Part shown: one piece after another, positions 8,666-18,800 of the stretch
Layout of the letters: every line of letters begins with the position of its first letter
Position numbering within the stretch: the first letter of the stretch is position 1
NCBI GenBank assembly: GCA_934247125.1
Contig: CAKQIZ010000001.1
Coordinates: 1 to 64,000, forward strand
Source of the DNA: an uncultured Clostridia bacterium
Lineage (GTDB): Bacteria; Bacillota; Clostridia; Peptostreptococcales; Anaerovoracaceae
Reading direction: 5' to 3'
DNA: 64,000 bases
Notes under the pieces: model-generated
The model's input: only the letters and a program-made list of their open reading frames with translations
What the model was told of the DNA's origin: nothing
Database searches by the model: none
Program-made: the position numbers and the translations under genes

Positions 8666-9957
8666 TGGATATAAACAGAAAGACCGCATATCTTGCACTT
8701 ATGGATGTGGAATCACGTAAAGCGTATTCCAATCTGGCGATAAATCACCAGATCGCACTGAATAAACCAGGTTCACCGGCGTTTGTACGCGAGCTGGTCT
8801 ACGGCGTACTGGAAAACAAGCTCACGCTTGACTATTATATAGACCAGCTGCTGAATGAAGGTATAGAGAGTCTCAAACTGCAGGAGCTTAATATCATAAG
8901 GATGGGTATATATCAGCTCAGACACATGGATTCCGTTCCTGAGTATGCGGCAGTCAATGAAAGCGTCGTTCTTGCGAAACGATATACTAAGAGCAGAGCT
9001 GGTCTCGTGAACGGAGTGCTGCGGGAATATCTGAGCAAGAAGATACAGCTCAGACTTCCGGACAGAGCTGACGGAGAAGTGGAATACCTGTCCATAAAGT
9101 ATTCATATGCGCCGTGGATAGTACAGCTCTGGCTTGAACATTACAGTGCAGATTTTGTTGAAGCGCTTCTCAAGGCCGGTAATGTGACACCTCCTATGAC
9201 TGTGAGACTGAACTGGCTCAAGGTCATGAAAAAGGATCTGATAAAAAAGCTTGAAGAACAGCATTTCAGCGTGGAGGAAGGCAAGCTGTGCCAGAATGCG
9301 CTCAATGTCAAGGGCAGCAGGCTGCTGGACACGGAGCTGTACAAGCTCGGGATGTTTACCCCGCAGGATGAGAGCTCGATGCTCGTGGCGGAGAAGCTCG
9401 ATCCTAAGCATGGACATCTTGTAATGGATGTATGTGCGGCTCCGGGAGGAAAGACTACAGCTATTGCAGAGAGAATGAACAATACCGGCAGGATAATCGC
9501 GTCGGATATTTACAGAAGGAAACTCGATCTTATCGACAATGAAGCAAGGAGACTCGGGATAACCAATATAGAAACAAGATCATGGGATGCCACGAGAGTG
9601 GATTCCTCAATGCTCCATAAAGCGGACAGAGTACTGGTGGACGCACCGTGTTCGGGTCTTGGAGTCGTTCGCAGAAAACCGGAAATCAAATACAAACCTA
9701 TGACAGAAGAAATGGCACTGCTTCCTAAGAAGCAGCTGGCGATACTTTCGGCTTCATCGAGCTACGTAAAACCGGGCGGAAGACTGGTCTACAGTACCTG
9801 CACTATAAATCCGAACGAAAACGAAAGAGTGACAGAGCTTTTCCTTAAGAGGAATCCGTCATTCTCAAAAGTCGAAAGAACGCTGCTGCTGCCTAATATA
9901 AATGGCACGGACGGATTTTTCATTTGTGTCATGGAAAAGAGCACAAGTCTGCTGTAG
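8665..9957 (+). CDS. rsmB: 16S rRNA (cytosine-967-C5)-methyltransferase
   Basis: Methylates C967 of 16S rRNA. N-terminal NusB-like RNA-binding domain (about 1-135), then a Rossmann methyltransferase domain with the SAM motif DVCAAPGGKTT, the PCSGLG cysteine motif and the catalytic STCTI cysteine. Start ATG 8665 overlaps the yugP stop (TGATG) and has AGGGGGCG upstream; a TTG one codon earlier is less likely. rlmN, which often follows rsmB in Firmicutes, is missing here. Confidence 0.95.
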   Translation: MDINRKTAYLALMDVESRKAYSNLAINHQIALNKPGSPAFVRELVYGVLENKLTLDYYIDQLLNEGIESLKLQELNIIRMGIYQLRHMDSVPEYAAVNESVVLAKRYTKSRAGLVNGVLREYLSKKIQLRLPDRADGEVEYLSIKYSYAPWIVQLWLEHYSADFVEALLKAGNVTPPMTVRLNWLKVMKKDLIKKLEEQHFSVEEGKLCQNALNVKGSRLLDTELYKLGMFTPQDESSMLVAEKLDPKHGHLVMDVCAAPGGKTTAIAERMNNTGRIIASDIYRRKLDLIDNEARRLGITNIETRSWDATRVDSSMLHKADRVLVDAPCSGLGVVRRKPEIKYKPMTEEMALLPKKQLAILSASSSYVKPGGRLVYSTCTINPNENERVTELFLKRNPSFSKVERTLLLPNINGTDGFFICVMEKSTSLL

Positions 9958-9988
9958 CGTTGCAGAATGCAGGAAAGGGCAATAGGTG

Positions 9989-10717
9989 ATGGTTCAGATA
10001 GGATTCAAATGCAATAAAGGCCTGGTTCGTGAAAAAAATGAAGATGCGTGTTTTGTCATACCGAGTCATGACGTGTACATAGTTGCCGACGGAGTTGGAG
10101 GAAACAATTCCGGCGAAGTGGCGAGCAGGACTGCTGTGAGCGAGATCGCAAACTATGTCACAAGCAATGACCTTAAAGCATGCAGGGAGCCGGATGATAT
10201 TTTCGAGTTCTTTGCATCCGCCATAGACAGCGCGAACGGGAAAATCTACAGGCTGGGACTTGAAAACGAAGATAATCGCGGCATGGCGACTACGGTCATA
10301 ACCGCATATATATACAAAAGCGCTGCATATATGGCAAACCTCGGCGACAGCAGGGCATACCTGTTCAGAGAAGGGACGCTCAACAGGATAACAAAAGATC
10401 ATACATATGTGAACGAGCTTATAGACAAAGGCGTGATCACAGAAGCAGAGGCGGAAAATCACAAACAGAAAAATGTTATAACCAGGGCGCTGGGAGCGGA
10501 GAAATCGGTCGAACCTGATTTTTACCGTCTTGACGTGTCCAGAAATGATATACTTATGCTGTGTTCAGACGGTCTTTACGGTGAAGTCGCACCGGAGAAG
10601 ATAGCGGAGATACTCGCAGGCGAAGGCAATATGAACGACATATGCACACAGCTTGTGGATGAAGCGATAAGATGCGGTGGAAGAGATAACATAACGGTTG
10701 TTTGTTTAAAGATATAG
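9989..10717 (+). CDS. prpC: PP2C-type protein serine/threonine phosphatase
   Basis: Metal-dependent phosphatase that counteracts the PASTA kinase encoded next door. PP2C motifs are visible: REKNED (metal Asp, near residues 15-20), VADGVGG (about 35-41), GDSRAYLF, CSDGLYG and GRDNITVV. About 242 residues, soluble. ATG 9989 is chosen over GTG 9986 because GGAAAGGG at 9971-9978 gives better spacing. The prpC-prkC-rsgA-rpe order is the standard firmicute arrangement. Confidence 0.94.
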   Translation: MVQIGFKCNKGLVREKNEDACFVIPSHDVYIVADGVGGNNSGEVASRTAVSEIANYVTSNDLKACREPDDIFEFFASAIDSANGKIYRLGLENEDNRGMATTVITAYIYKSAAYMANLGDSRAYLFREGTLNRITKDHTYVNELIDKGVITEAEAENHKQKNVITRALGAEKSVEPDFYRLDVSRNDILMLCSDGLYGEVAPEKIAEILAGEGNMNDICTQLVDEAIRCGGRDNITVVCLKI

Positions 10718-10740
10718 AGGATTGAATATAGGAGGAAGTT

Positions 10741-12489
10741 ATGAGCAATAAAGTTCTGGCAGGGAGATATGAACTGTTTGAGCGAATAGGCGAGGGCGGT
10801 ATGTCCGTTGTGTACAAGGCAAAAGACAAGCTGCTCAATCGTTTTGTGGCGATAAAGATACTGAAGCCGCAGTTTATCAATGACAGCAAATTCATTGACA
10901 GCTTCAGAAGAGAATCACAGGCGGCAGCGAGCATGTCGCATCCCAACATAGTGAATATTTATGACGTTGGAAGAGAAGGCAATATTCATTACATAGTGAT
11001 GGAGCTTATAGAAGGAAGGACTCTGAGCGATTATATAAAAGAGCAGGGGCCGATGTCCTATCCGAAGGTGATAGCACTGTCGAAGCAGATCGCTGCAGCG
11101 CTGGCATTTGCACATAAGAACCATATCATACACAGAGACGTGAAGCCTCACAATGTTATGATAACACCTAACGGAACTGCGAAGATAACGGACTTCGGCA
11201 TAGCGAAAGCTGTCAATGCGGCAACGATAGTGGACAATACAGAAGGCATAATAGGCTCAGTACATTATTTTTCGCCGGAACAGGCAAGAGGTGGTTATGT
11301 AGATGAGAAATCCGACATATATTCACTGGGAATAGTGATGTACGAGATGCTGACAGGCAGAGTCCCGTTTGATGGAGATAATCCTGTGAACATCGCGCTG
11401 ATGCATATAAACGGTGAAATGATACCACCGTCAAAGCTGGTGCCGGGCGTTCCACCGGCTCTTGAGCACATAATCCTCAAATGTACAGACAAGTATCCTG
11501 TAAACAGATATGCTTCGGCTGAGGAACTGATCGAGGCGCTGAACAATCTTGAATTCGTCGGAAGTGTTGTCGGTGACTCGGTGCTCATGGGAGGAGCAAC
11601 GGGCACGATGAACGGAGCGAGAAACGGCAGAGGACCGATTGCAGAAACGGATTACGATGACGGAGAGGATCGCGAAGACGATGATGATATGCACGGCGGA
11701 AAGAAAGACAAGAAGAACAAGAAACCGATGGACAAGAAGAAAAAGATGATAATAATCATCGCATCGGTTGTAGGAGCGCTGGTGCTGGGTCTTGTCATAG
11801 CATTCGCAGCAGGAGCATTCGGCGGCGAAGAGATAGAGGCGCCGGATTTCAAGAACATGACTTTCGAAGAGGCTCAGGACGCTGCAAAGACATATGATAT
11901 AAAAGTCAAGAAAGGCGACGAGGTCGTGAGCGAGGAGGTCGAAAAAGGTAAGATCGTTTCGCAGGATCCGAAGGCGGGAACAAAGATCAAGACAGGAAGC
12001 ACGATAAAGGTAAACATAAGCAAAGGTCTGGGGAACGGAGACGTGCCGGATCTTGAAGGAAAGCAGCAGGATGAGCTCGAATCGTATCTTGAAGCGGCAG
12101 GTTTCAAACTGGGGACTGTCACTACAGAGGCCAGTGAAAAAGGAGCAGGAACAGTCCTCAGACAGGACCCTAAAGCCGGATCGAAGGCAGAAAAGGGAAG
12201 TGCGATAAACGTAGTCGTGAGTGATGGCTCAAAGGCAAAGGCGGTCGTGCCGTATCTCGTAGGCAAGAGTCTTGAAGATGCGCAGGCGGCACTGCTGAAC
12301 GCAGGACTGACGATAGGCAGCATAAGTTATGACTACAGCAGCACATATGCAGAAGGAGAGGTAATGTGGCAGCAGTATGATGCGAATGCGCAGCTCGACA
12401 AAGGCACTGCAGTCAAGATAAGAGTGAGCAAGGGCAACAAGCCTGCAGAGCAGCCGACTACCAAACCGACAGAAGAAAATGATGATTAA
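10741..12489 (+). CDS. prkC: PASTA-domain Ser/Thr protein kinase
   Basis: Membrane kinase sensing muropeptide/lipid II-type ligands; controls cell-wall growth and spore germination in relatives. Cytosolic kinase domain about 10-270 with GEGGMSVVYKA loop, catalytic HRDVKPHN (131-138) and DFGIAKA; a charged Lys-rich linker (about 315-335); one transmembrane helix (about 336-360); three extracellular PASTA repeats (about 363-430, 431-498, 499-567); and a Thr/Pro/Glu-rich tail. AGGAGG lies 4 bases before the ATG. Its last 11 bases overlap rsgA, implying translational coupling. Confidence 0.96.
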   Translation: MSNKVLAGRYELFERIGEGGMSVVYKAKDKLLNRFVAIKILKPQFINDSKFIDSFRRESQAAASMSHPNIVNIYDVGREGNIHYIVMELIEGRTLSDYIKEQGPMSYPKVIALSKQIAAALAFAHKNHIIHRDVKPHNVMITPNGTAKITDFGIAKAVNAATIVDNTEGIIGSVHYFSPEQARGGYVDEKSDIYSLGIVMYEMLTGRVPFDGDNPVNIALMHINGEMIPPSKLVPGVPPALEHIILKCTDKYPVNRYASAEELIEALNNLEFVGSVVGDSVLMGGATGTMNGARNGRGPIAETDYDDGEDREDDDDMHGGKKDKKNKKPMDKKKKMIIIIASVVGALVLGLVIAFAAGAFGGEEIEAPDFKNMTFEEAQDAAKTYDIKVKKGDEVVSEEVEKGKIVSQDPKAGTKIKTGSTIKVNISKGLGNGDVPDLEGKQQDELESYLEAAGFKLGTVTTEASEKGAGTVLRQDPKAGSKAEKGSAINVVVSDGSKAKAVVPYLVGKSLEDAQAALLNAGLTIGSISYDYSSTYAEGEVMWQQYDANAQLDKGTAVKIRVSKGNKPAEQPTTKPTEENDD

Positions 12490-13426
12490 TGAAACAACTT
12501 GTGCCGGACATCTCGACGGCACGATCGTAAAAGGTATCGCCGGGTTTTATTATGTAAAATCCGGCGTTACAGTCTACAGATGCAAAGCCCGCGGGATATT
12601 CAAACAGCGTGATATAAAGCCGGCGGTGGGCGATGAAGTGACGATAGAAGTGATACCGGACAACGATGACAGCGTGATAATAGATATAAAGGAGAGAAAG
12701 AACAGCTTCATAAGACCGTTCGTTGCAAATGTCGACTGTTTTACAGTAGTGACTGCAGCCCTGAAGCCGGCTCCTGTCTTTCCGGTCATCGACAGATTTC
12801 TCGTGATGGCGGAGAGAGCAGAAACAGATATAGTGATATGCATAAACAAATGCGATCTTGCGAAAAATGCAGGCGACAGAAAAAACAAGAGTGGAAGGAA
12901 GGCTGCTGAAAATATAGAGATCCTTAAGGAGACATATGCTCCGTTTTATCCTGTAGTGTGTATAGACAGTGTGAATGAGACAGGATTTGATGATCTGCTG
13001 AGCGTGATAAAAGGAAAAAAGACAGCGCTTGCAGGTCCGTCCGGAGTGGGGAAATCGACGATTCTGAACAGGCTGATACCGCATGCAGAGGCTGAGACCG
13101 GCAATATAAGCGAAAAATCTCAGAGGGGAAAGCATACGACGAGACACTCTGAGCTTTTCACGATCGATGAGGAAGACGGGACTATGATCTTCGATACCCC
13201 GGGATTCACTTCATTTGATGTGCTGGAGGCAGACGAAGACGAGCTGCAGCATTTTTTCCCGGAAACAGCAGCCAGACTCGGCACATGCAGATACAGCAAC
13301 TGCCGACATATAGCAGAACCGGGATGCAGTGTGCGGACCGCGCTGGAAAACAAGGAGATCAGCAGGAGCCGATATGACTCGTATATAAGCATGATGGATG
13401 AAATAAAGCGATCGAAACAGTATTAG
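12479..13426 (+). CDS. rsgA: Ribosome small-subunit GTPase RsgA
   Basis: Circularly permuted GTPase that checks late 30S maturation. N-terminal OB fold (about 10-80), the G4 motif NKCD before the P-loop GPSGVGKST (about 186-194), switch RGKHTTRH, G3 DTPGF, and a C-terminal zinc knuckle with cysteines and His in CRYSNCRH...GCSV. 315 residues. The first two codons are both ATG (12479, 12482), inside the end of prkC, so expression is coupled to the kinase, which phosphorylates RsgA in other Firmicutes. Confidence 0.96.
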   Translation: MMINETTCAGHLDGTIVKGIAGFYYVKSGVTVYRCKARGIFKQRDIKPAVGDEVTIEVIPDNDDSVIIDIKERKNSFIRPFVANVDCFTVVTAALKPAPVFPVIDRFLVMAERAETDIVICINKCDLAKNAGDRKNKSGRKAAENIEILKETYAPFYPVVCIDSVNETGFDDLLSVIKGKKTALAGPSGVGKSTILNRLIPHAEAETGNISEKSQRGKHTTRHSELFTIDEEDGTMIFDTPGFTSFDVLEADEDELQHFFPETAARLGTCRYSNCRHIAEPGCSVRTALENKEISRSRYDSYISMMDEIKRSKQY

Positions 13427-13447
13427 GAACATACAGGAGGAATCAAA

Positions 13448-14101
13448 ATGATACAACTGGCTCCGTCAATATTATCGGCGGATTTTTCAAAGCTGGGTGA
13501 AAATGTATTGACGATAGAAAAGGCCGGGGCGCATCTCATACATGTGGATGTTATGGACGGGCATTTTGTGCCGAACATCAGCTTCGGAGCAGCAGTGATG
13601 AAAAGCCTGCTGGGAAAGACGGCGATGCCGTTCGATGTACATCTGATGATAGAAGAGCCTGACAGATATCTCGAGGATTTTGTTACAGATCAGACTGAAT
13701 ACATAACGGTACATCAGGAGGCATGCACTCACCTGAACAGGACGATCCAGCATATAAAGTCACAGGGCGTTAAGGCTGGTGTTGCGCTCAATCCGGCGAC
13801 ACCGCCGGAGACACTGGACTACTGTATCGAAGATCTGGACATGGTGCTTGTGATGTCTGTGAATCCGGGATTCGGAGGGCAGAGATTCATAACGTCGGCA
13901 CTCAGAAAAGTCAGGGAGCTTTACAGGCTGAAGCAGGAACGCAATCCGGAACTCATGATCGAGATAGACGGAGGTATAAATTTGAAAAATGTAAAAGAGG
14001 TGACTGATGCAGGTGTTGAGATAGTAGTAGCCGGATCGTCAGTCTTTGGAAGCAGCGATATCGCGGGAAGCGTCAGAGAGTTTATTGCTGCGTTTGAATA
14101 G
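13448..14101 (+). CDS. rpe: Ribulose-phosphate 3-epimerase
   Basis: Interconverts ribulose-5-P and xylulose-5-P in the pentose phosphate pathway. TIM barrel with APSILSADF at the N-terminus, HVDVMDGHFVPN (metal-binding His/Asp), FDVHLMI, MSVNPGFGGQ and IDGGIN. 217 residues is typical. AGGAGG lies just upstream. Follows rsgA as in other Firmicutes; the thiamine pyrophosphokinase gene that often comes next is absent. Confidence 0.97.
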   Translation: MIQLAPSILSADFSKLGENVLTIEKAGAHLIHVDVMDGHFVPNISFGAAVMKSLLGKTAMPFDVHLMIEEPDRYLEDFVTDQTEYITVHQEACTHLNRTIQHIKSQGVKAGVALNPATPPETLDYCIEDLDMVLVMSVNPGFGGQRFITSALRKVRELYRLKQERNPELMIEIDGGINLKNVKEVTDAGVEIVVAGSSVFGSSDIAGSVREFIAAFE

Positions 14102-14110
14102 GAGGGCAAT

Positions 14111-15133
14111 ATGAAAATAGTACTCGACGGAATGGGAGGAGATCACGCACCGGCAGAGATCGTCAAAGGAGCTGTGATGGCGGCAGGCATGATAAAGCAC
14201 GATATATATATCGTGGGAAAGAAAGATGCGATAGAAGCCGAACTCCGAAAAAACAAGTTCAAAGGTAAAAATATAAAAATCATAAGTGCGACAGAAGTGA
14301 TCACGATGGACGACAGTCCGGTGAAAGCGATAAGACGGAAGACAGAATCCTCGATGGTCGTAGGTCTTAACATGGTTAGAGACGGACACGGTGATATCTT
14401 TATCTCGGGAGGAAACACAGGCGCTCTCGTCGTGGGTTCGAGAATGATACTGGGCAGGATCGAGGGTATAGACAGACCTGTACTGGCGAGCATATATCCG
14501 TGCCTCGGCGGAGAACCGTCACTGCTCGTGGACGCCGGTGCAAGCTCCGAAGCAAAGGCGCAGAACCTGCTTGAATACGGGCTCATGGGAAGCATTTACA
14601 TGGAAAAGGTATGGGGCAGAGAAAATCCGAGAGTAGGGCTTGTCAATCTGGGGATTGAAGAAAGCAAAGGAACGAGCGTCACTAAGGATGCATACCAGAA
14701 ACTTAAAGCAGCGTCGATAAATTTCGTGGGAAATGTCGAGGCACGAGAAGTACCTGTGGGTGCATGCGAAGTCATAGTCTGCGACGGTTTCGTCGGGAAT
14801 GTCATCCTCAAGCTGACCGAAGGACTCGCGTGGAATATTCTGAAGCTGATCAAAAACAAGCTGATGAGAAACATAAAGACAAAGATGGCGGCACTGATGC
14901 TGAAATCAGATCTGTCATCGCTCAAGCAGGATTTTGACTACGAGGAATACGGAGGAGCTCCGATACTGGGAGTCAACGGCCCCGTAATAAAGATACATGG
15001 ATCTTCCGGAGCGAATGCTGTGAAGAATGCGATAATCAAGGGAATACCGTACAGCGAGGAAAATGTGGTCGAGATCATAAGGCAGTCTATGCTCGATCTG
15101 GAAGAGATCATAGAAAAGGATGAAGAGGAGTAG
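14111..15133 (+). CDS. plsX: Phosphate acyltransferase PlsX
   Basis: Converts acyl-ACP to acyl-phosphate, the donor used by PlsY (encoded at 21605). Family marks: N-terminal LDGMGGDHAP, the SGGNTGAL segment, LVDAGA, CDGFVGNV and GAPILGVNG near the end. 340 residues. GGAGGG ribosome site overlaps the end of rpe. acpP, usual between plsX and rnc, is not here. Confidence 0.96.
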   Translation: MKIVLDGMGGDHAPAEIVKGAVMAAGMIKHDIYIVGKKDAIEAELRKNKFKGKNIKIISATEVITMDDSPVKAIRRKTESSMVVGLNMVRDGHGDIFISGGNTGALVVGSRMILGRIEGIDRPVLASIYPCLGGEPSLLVDAGASSEAKAQNLLEYGLMGSIYMEKVWGRENPRVGLVNLGIEESKGTSVTKDAYQKLKAASINFVGNVEAREVPVGACEVIVCDGFVGNVILKLTEGLAWNILKLIKNKLMRNIKTKMAALMLKSDLSSLKQDFDYEEYGGAPILGVNGPVIKIHGSSGANAVKNAIIKGIPYSEENVVEIIRQSMLDLEEIIEKDEEE

Positions 15134-15141
15134 ATCGGCAT

Positions 15142-15831
15142 ATGGAGGATATAAGGCAGCTTGAGGAAAAGATCGGATACCGGTTCAATGATATTTCGAT
15201 CCTTAAAACCGCTGTTACCCACAGTTCATATATCAAGGAGTACGACAGGAGCACGAAGAGCAATGAACGGCTGGAATTCCTGGGAGATGCGTTTTTTGAC
15301 GCGATCATAGGCGAGAAGCTTTTCAGGATGTTTCCGCAGAAAGAAGAAGGGTTCCTGTCGAGGACGAGAGCGACGCTCGTCTGTGAGAAATCACTGGCAG
15401 AAAAGGCGAAGCAGCTCAGGCTGGGTGAATATATACTGCTGGGAAACGGCGAAGAACATAATGGCGGAAGAAACAGAGAGTCGATCCTGGCGGATACGAT
15501 GGAAGCCATAATGGGGGCTGTTTATATTGACGGCGGATTTGAAGCAGTAAAAAACGTGGTGCTCTGTCTGTTCATGGATGCTATAGAGGATGTAAAACGC
15601 GGAAAGTATATCATCGTGGATTACAAAACGAGGCTTCAGGAAAAACTGCAGGTAAACGGAGCCGCGAACATACGCTACAATATGCTGGAGGAACTTGGTC
15701 CGGATCACGACAAGACATTTGTGGTGCAGCTTGCAGTCAACGGCAGACCTGTGAGCACAGGCAGAGGGAAGAGTAAAAAACAGGCTGAGCAGAATGCTGC
15801 GAAAGCGATGCTGGAAAAGGAGCAGTGGTAG
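15142..15831 (+). CDS. rnc: Ribonuclease III
   Basis: Double-strand-specific endoribonuclease for rRNA processing. Catalytic RNase III domain about 1-150 with signature NERLEFLGDA (about 33-42) and the second acidic cluster DTMEAIMGA; double-stranded RNA-binding domain about 155-229 ending in KKQAEQNAAKAML. 229 residues. Eight bases after plsX and immediately followed by smc without a gap. Confidence 0.97.
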   Translation: MEDIRQLEEKIGYRFNDISILKTAVTHSSYIKEYDRSTKSNERLEFLGDAFFDAIIGEKLFRMFPQKEEGFLSRTRATLVCEKSLAEKAKQLRLGEYILLGNGEEHNGGRNRESILADTMEAIMGAVYIDGGFEAVKNVVLCLFMDAIEDVKRGKYIIVDYKTRLQEKLQVNGAANIRYNMLEELGPDHDKTFVVQLAVNGRPVSTGRGKSKKQAEQNAAKAMLEKEQW

Positions 15832-18800
15832 ATGTATTTTAAAAAAATAGAAATGCACGGATTCAAGTCTTTCGCAGAGCCTGTCGTGATAGAATTCGAC
15901 AAGGGCATCACCTGCATAGTGGGGCCTAACGGAAGCGGAAAAAGCAACATAAGCGACGCTATAAGATGGGTGCTCGGGGAGCAGAGCCCGAAGATGCTGC
16001 GCGGCGGGAAAATGGAAGAAGTCATTTTCTCAGGCACCGACAGCAGAAAATCGAGAGGAATGGCTGAAGTAACACTCGTGATAGACAATGAGAACAGAAG
16101 CCTTCCTATAGATTACAAGGAAGTAGCGATAACGAGGTGCATGTTCAGATCCGGAGAAAGTGAATATCGCATCAACGGCAATCAGTGCAGACTCAGAGAT
16201 ATAAGAGATCTGATAATGGATACAGGGATAGGCGTAGACGGCTACTCGATCATAGGCCAGGGAAAGATCTCCGATATACTCAGCAACAAGACCGACAGCA
16301 GGAGAGAGATCTTCGAAGAAGCTGCCGGCATCGTGATGTACAGGACAAAAAAAGCCGAGTCCGAAAGGAAGCTCGCATCGACCAGTTCGAATATGGAGCG
16401 CGTGAACGATATCATCGGTGAGCTTGAAGGCAGGATAGGCGGGCTTGCCGAAGACAGCAAAAAGGCGAAAGAGTATCTTGAACTCAGAGACAGATACAGA
16501 GAGCTTGAGATCAATATAACACTCAAGAATATTGAAAATCTCGAGAGCAAAAACAATTATATAAAAGAGGATCTCGCTGAGTTGAAGTTACTTATAGATG
16601 AGTGCAGCGACAGGAAGACGGAGATGGAAAGCAGCCTCGCTGAAAACAGCACCAGGAACAAGGCTTTGGAGGAGCTGGCGGCAGAGACTCAGGAAAAGCT
16701 GCTGACGGCGATAGATGAACTGAATCTCGCTGTAAACAAGGGACAGGTCGACAGAGAAAAGCTGGCGTCGATAGAAGTCAGCACCGCGAGACTTTCCGAA
16801 GAGATCAGACAGCTGGAGCAGAAATATGACAAAGAAAAGCTGTCACAGAGTGAATTCAGAGAAAAGAAAGCACAGATCGACAGCAGGTTCGCAGAAGCGT
16901 CGGACATGCTGCGTGAAAAGACGGAAATGTATGATACGGCGGCAGGAGAGCTGGTTGCGATAGCGGCACAGGCAGATCGATATAAAAGCGATATTTTCGA
17001 ACTGACAGCTTCCGTAAGTTCGGGGCATGCCGAGATAGGCAGTCTGGAAAGGCTCCAGGAGACTCTGGAAAAGCGTCAGGAGTCGCTGCTCCGGGAAAAA
17101 TCATCGGGAGATGACAGCAGCAAAGAGACGATAGACAGACTGAACAGGATAAAAGGACAGCGCGAACAGCTGCAGCAGGAGCTTTCAGCTGTAAAAGAGC
17201 AGGTCGCCGGGCAGAAAACGGCTTCCGTGCAGGCGGGACTTCGAGAAAGAGAACTCGTGAAGATCGTGGAAGACCTGAGGCTGTCACAGGGGCAGCTTTC
17301 CTCGAGAATGAAAACCATCGAGGAGATGGAGAGCAACTATGAGGGTTACAACTATGCCGTAAAACACGTGATGAAATCAGGGCTTCGCGGCATCAGAGGC
17401 GTTGTGGCAGACCTGATAAAAGTGCCGGCGGGATATGAGACTGCGATGGAGACAGCGCTGGGAGCAGCGCTTCAGAATGTCGTCTGCGACGATGACAGCA
17501 GTGCAAAGGCCGCGATCAGATCCCTCAAAGAAAACAGAGCCGGAAGAATGACGTTCCTTCCGGTCAGCTCCGTTAACGGCAGAGCTTTCAGAAACGGCAG
17601 ACTTGAAAGAGAGCCGGGCTTCGTGGGGTTCGGACCGGACTGTCTGGAATATGACAGGCAGTACAGCGGGATCATAGATTATCTGCTTGGCAGAGTAGTC
17701 ATAGTGGACAATATGGATAATGCACTCAGGATGTCAAAATCCGGAGCAGAATTCCGTTTCGTAACGCTCGACGGTGAAGTGATAAACGCCAGAGGCGCGA
17801 TAACCGGAGGAAAATACAGGAACAAGACGGCGAATATACTTGATCGGAAAGCAGAGATAGGATCGCTGCGAAAACAGGTCAGAGAAAAAAGCGAAGCGAG
17901 ACAGCAGCATGAGGCAGAGCTCGCCGGAGTACGCAAGACAGTAAGCAGTGCCGCAGAAAGGATCACGCAACTCGAAGCTGAGCTTCGTGAAAAGGAGCAG
18001 CAGGATTTTTCCATGGAAAGCGAGATCAGGATGATCGAGACCATGCTGCGCGACATAAGATCCGGAAGCGACAGACTGGAGCGAGAGCTTGCGAATATAG
18101 AGACGGAAAAACGGAATTCCAGGAAGATGATCCGGGATCTCGAAGCCAGGATAGAGGCAGATGAAAAAGCCGCGCAGGAAGCTGAAAAACTGGCTGAAGA
18201 ACAGCGCGAGCTTTACGAGAAACAGAAATCGTCATTTGACGATATAAGCGAAGAGATAACAGCAGCCAGGATCGCGGTGAACAGCTGCGAGCGAGAAAAA
18301 GAGCATATCGGTTCGATGGCGGACAGGATAACCGCATCGCTGAATGATCTTGAAGCTGATATCACAGCAAGACAGACAGAGCTCGCAGATATGGAAAAAG
18401 AAAAGATCCGCATAATTTCGGAAAGCGGTAACACTGATACCGCAGTCAGGGAGAAAGAAAGCGAAAAGCTTCGGCTTGAAACATATCTTTCGGAACTTGC
18501 CGCTGAGAAAAGCAGGCTCTCTGAGAACACAGCAGAGCTGAATGCCGAAAAGGAAAGCATAAGCAGCAGGCTCGGAAGCGTACAGAACCAGAAATACGAG
18601 CTTGAGATAAAAAATGCAAAGAATGAGACGCAGCTTGACACTTACAAGAACAGACTGTGGGAGGACTTTGGAGTATCGTACATACAGGCGATGGAGTTCA
18701 GGAGCAGCGAGTTCGTGATGTCGATGGCGGTCAGGGAGAGCCGGCAGATCAGGAACCGTATGCGCGAGCTTGGTGAGGTCAATGTCGGTGCGATAGAGGA

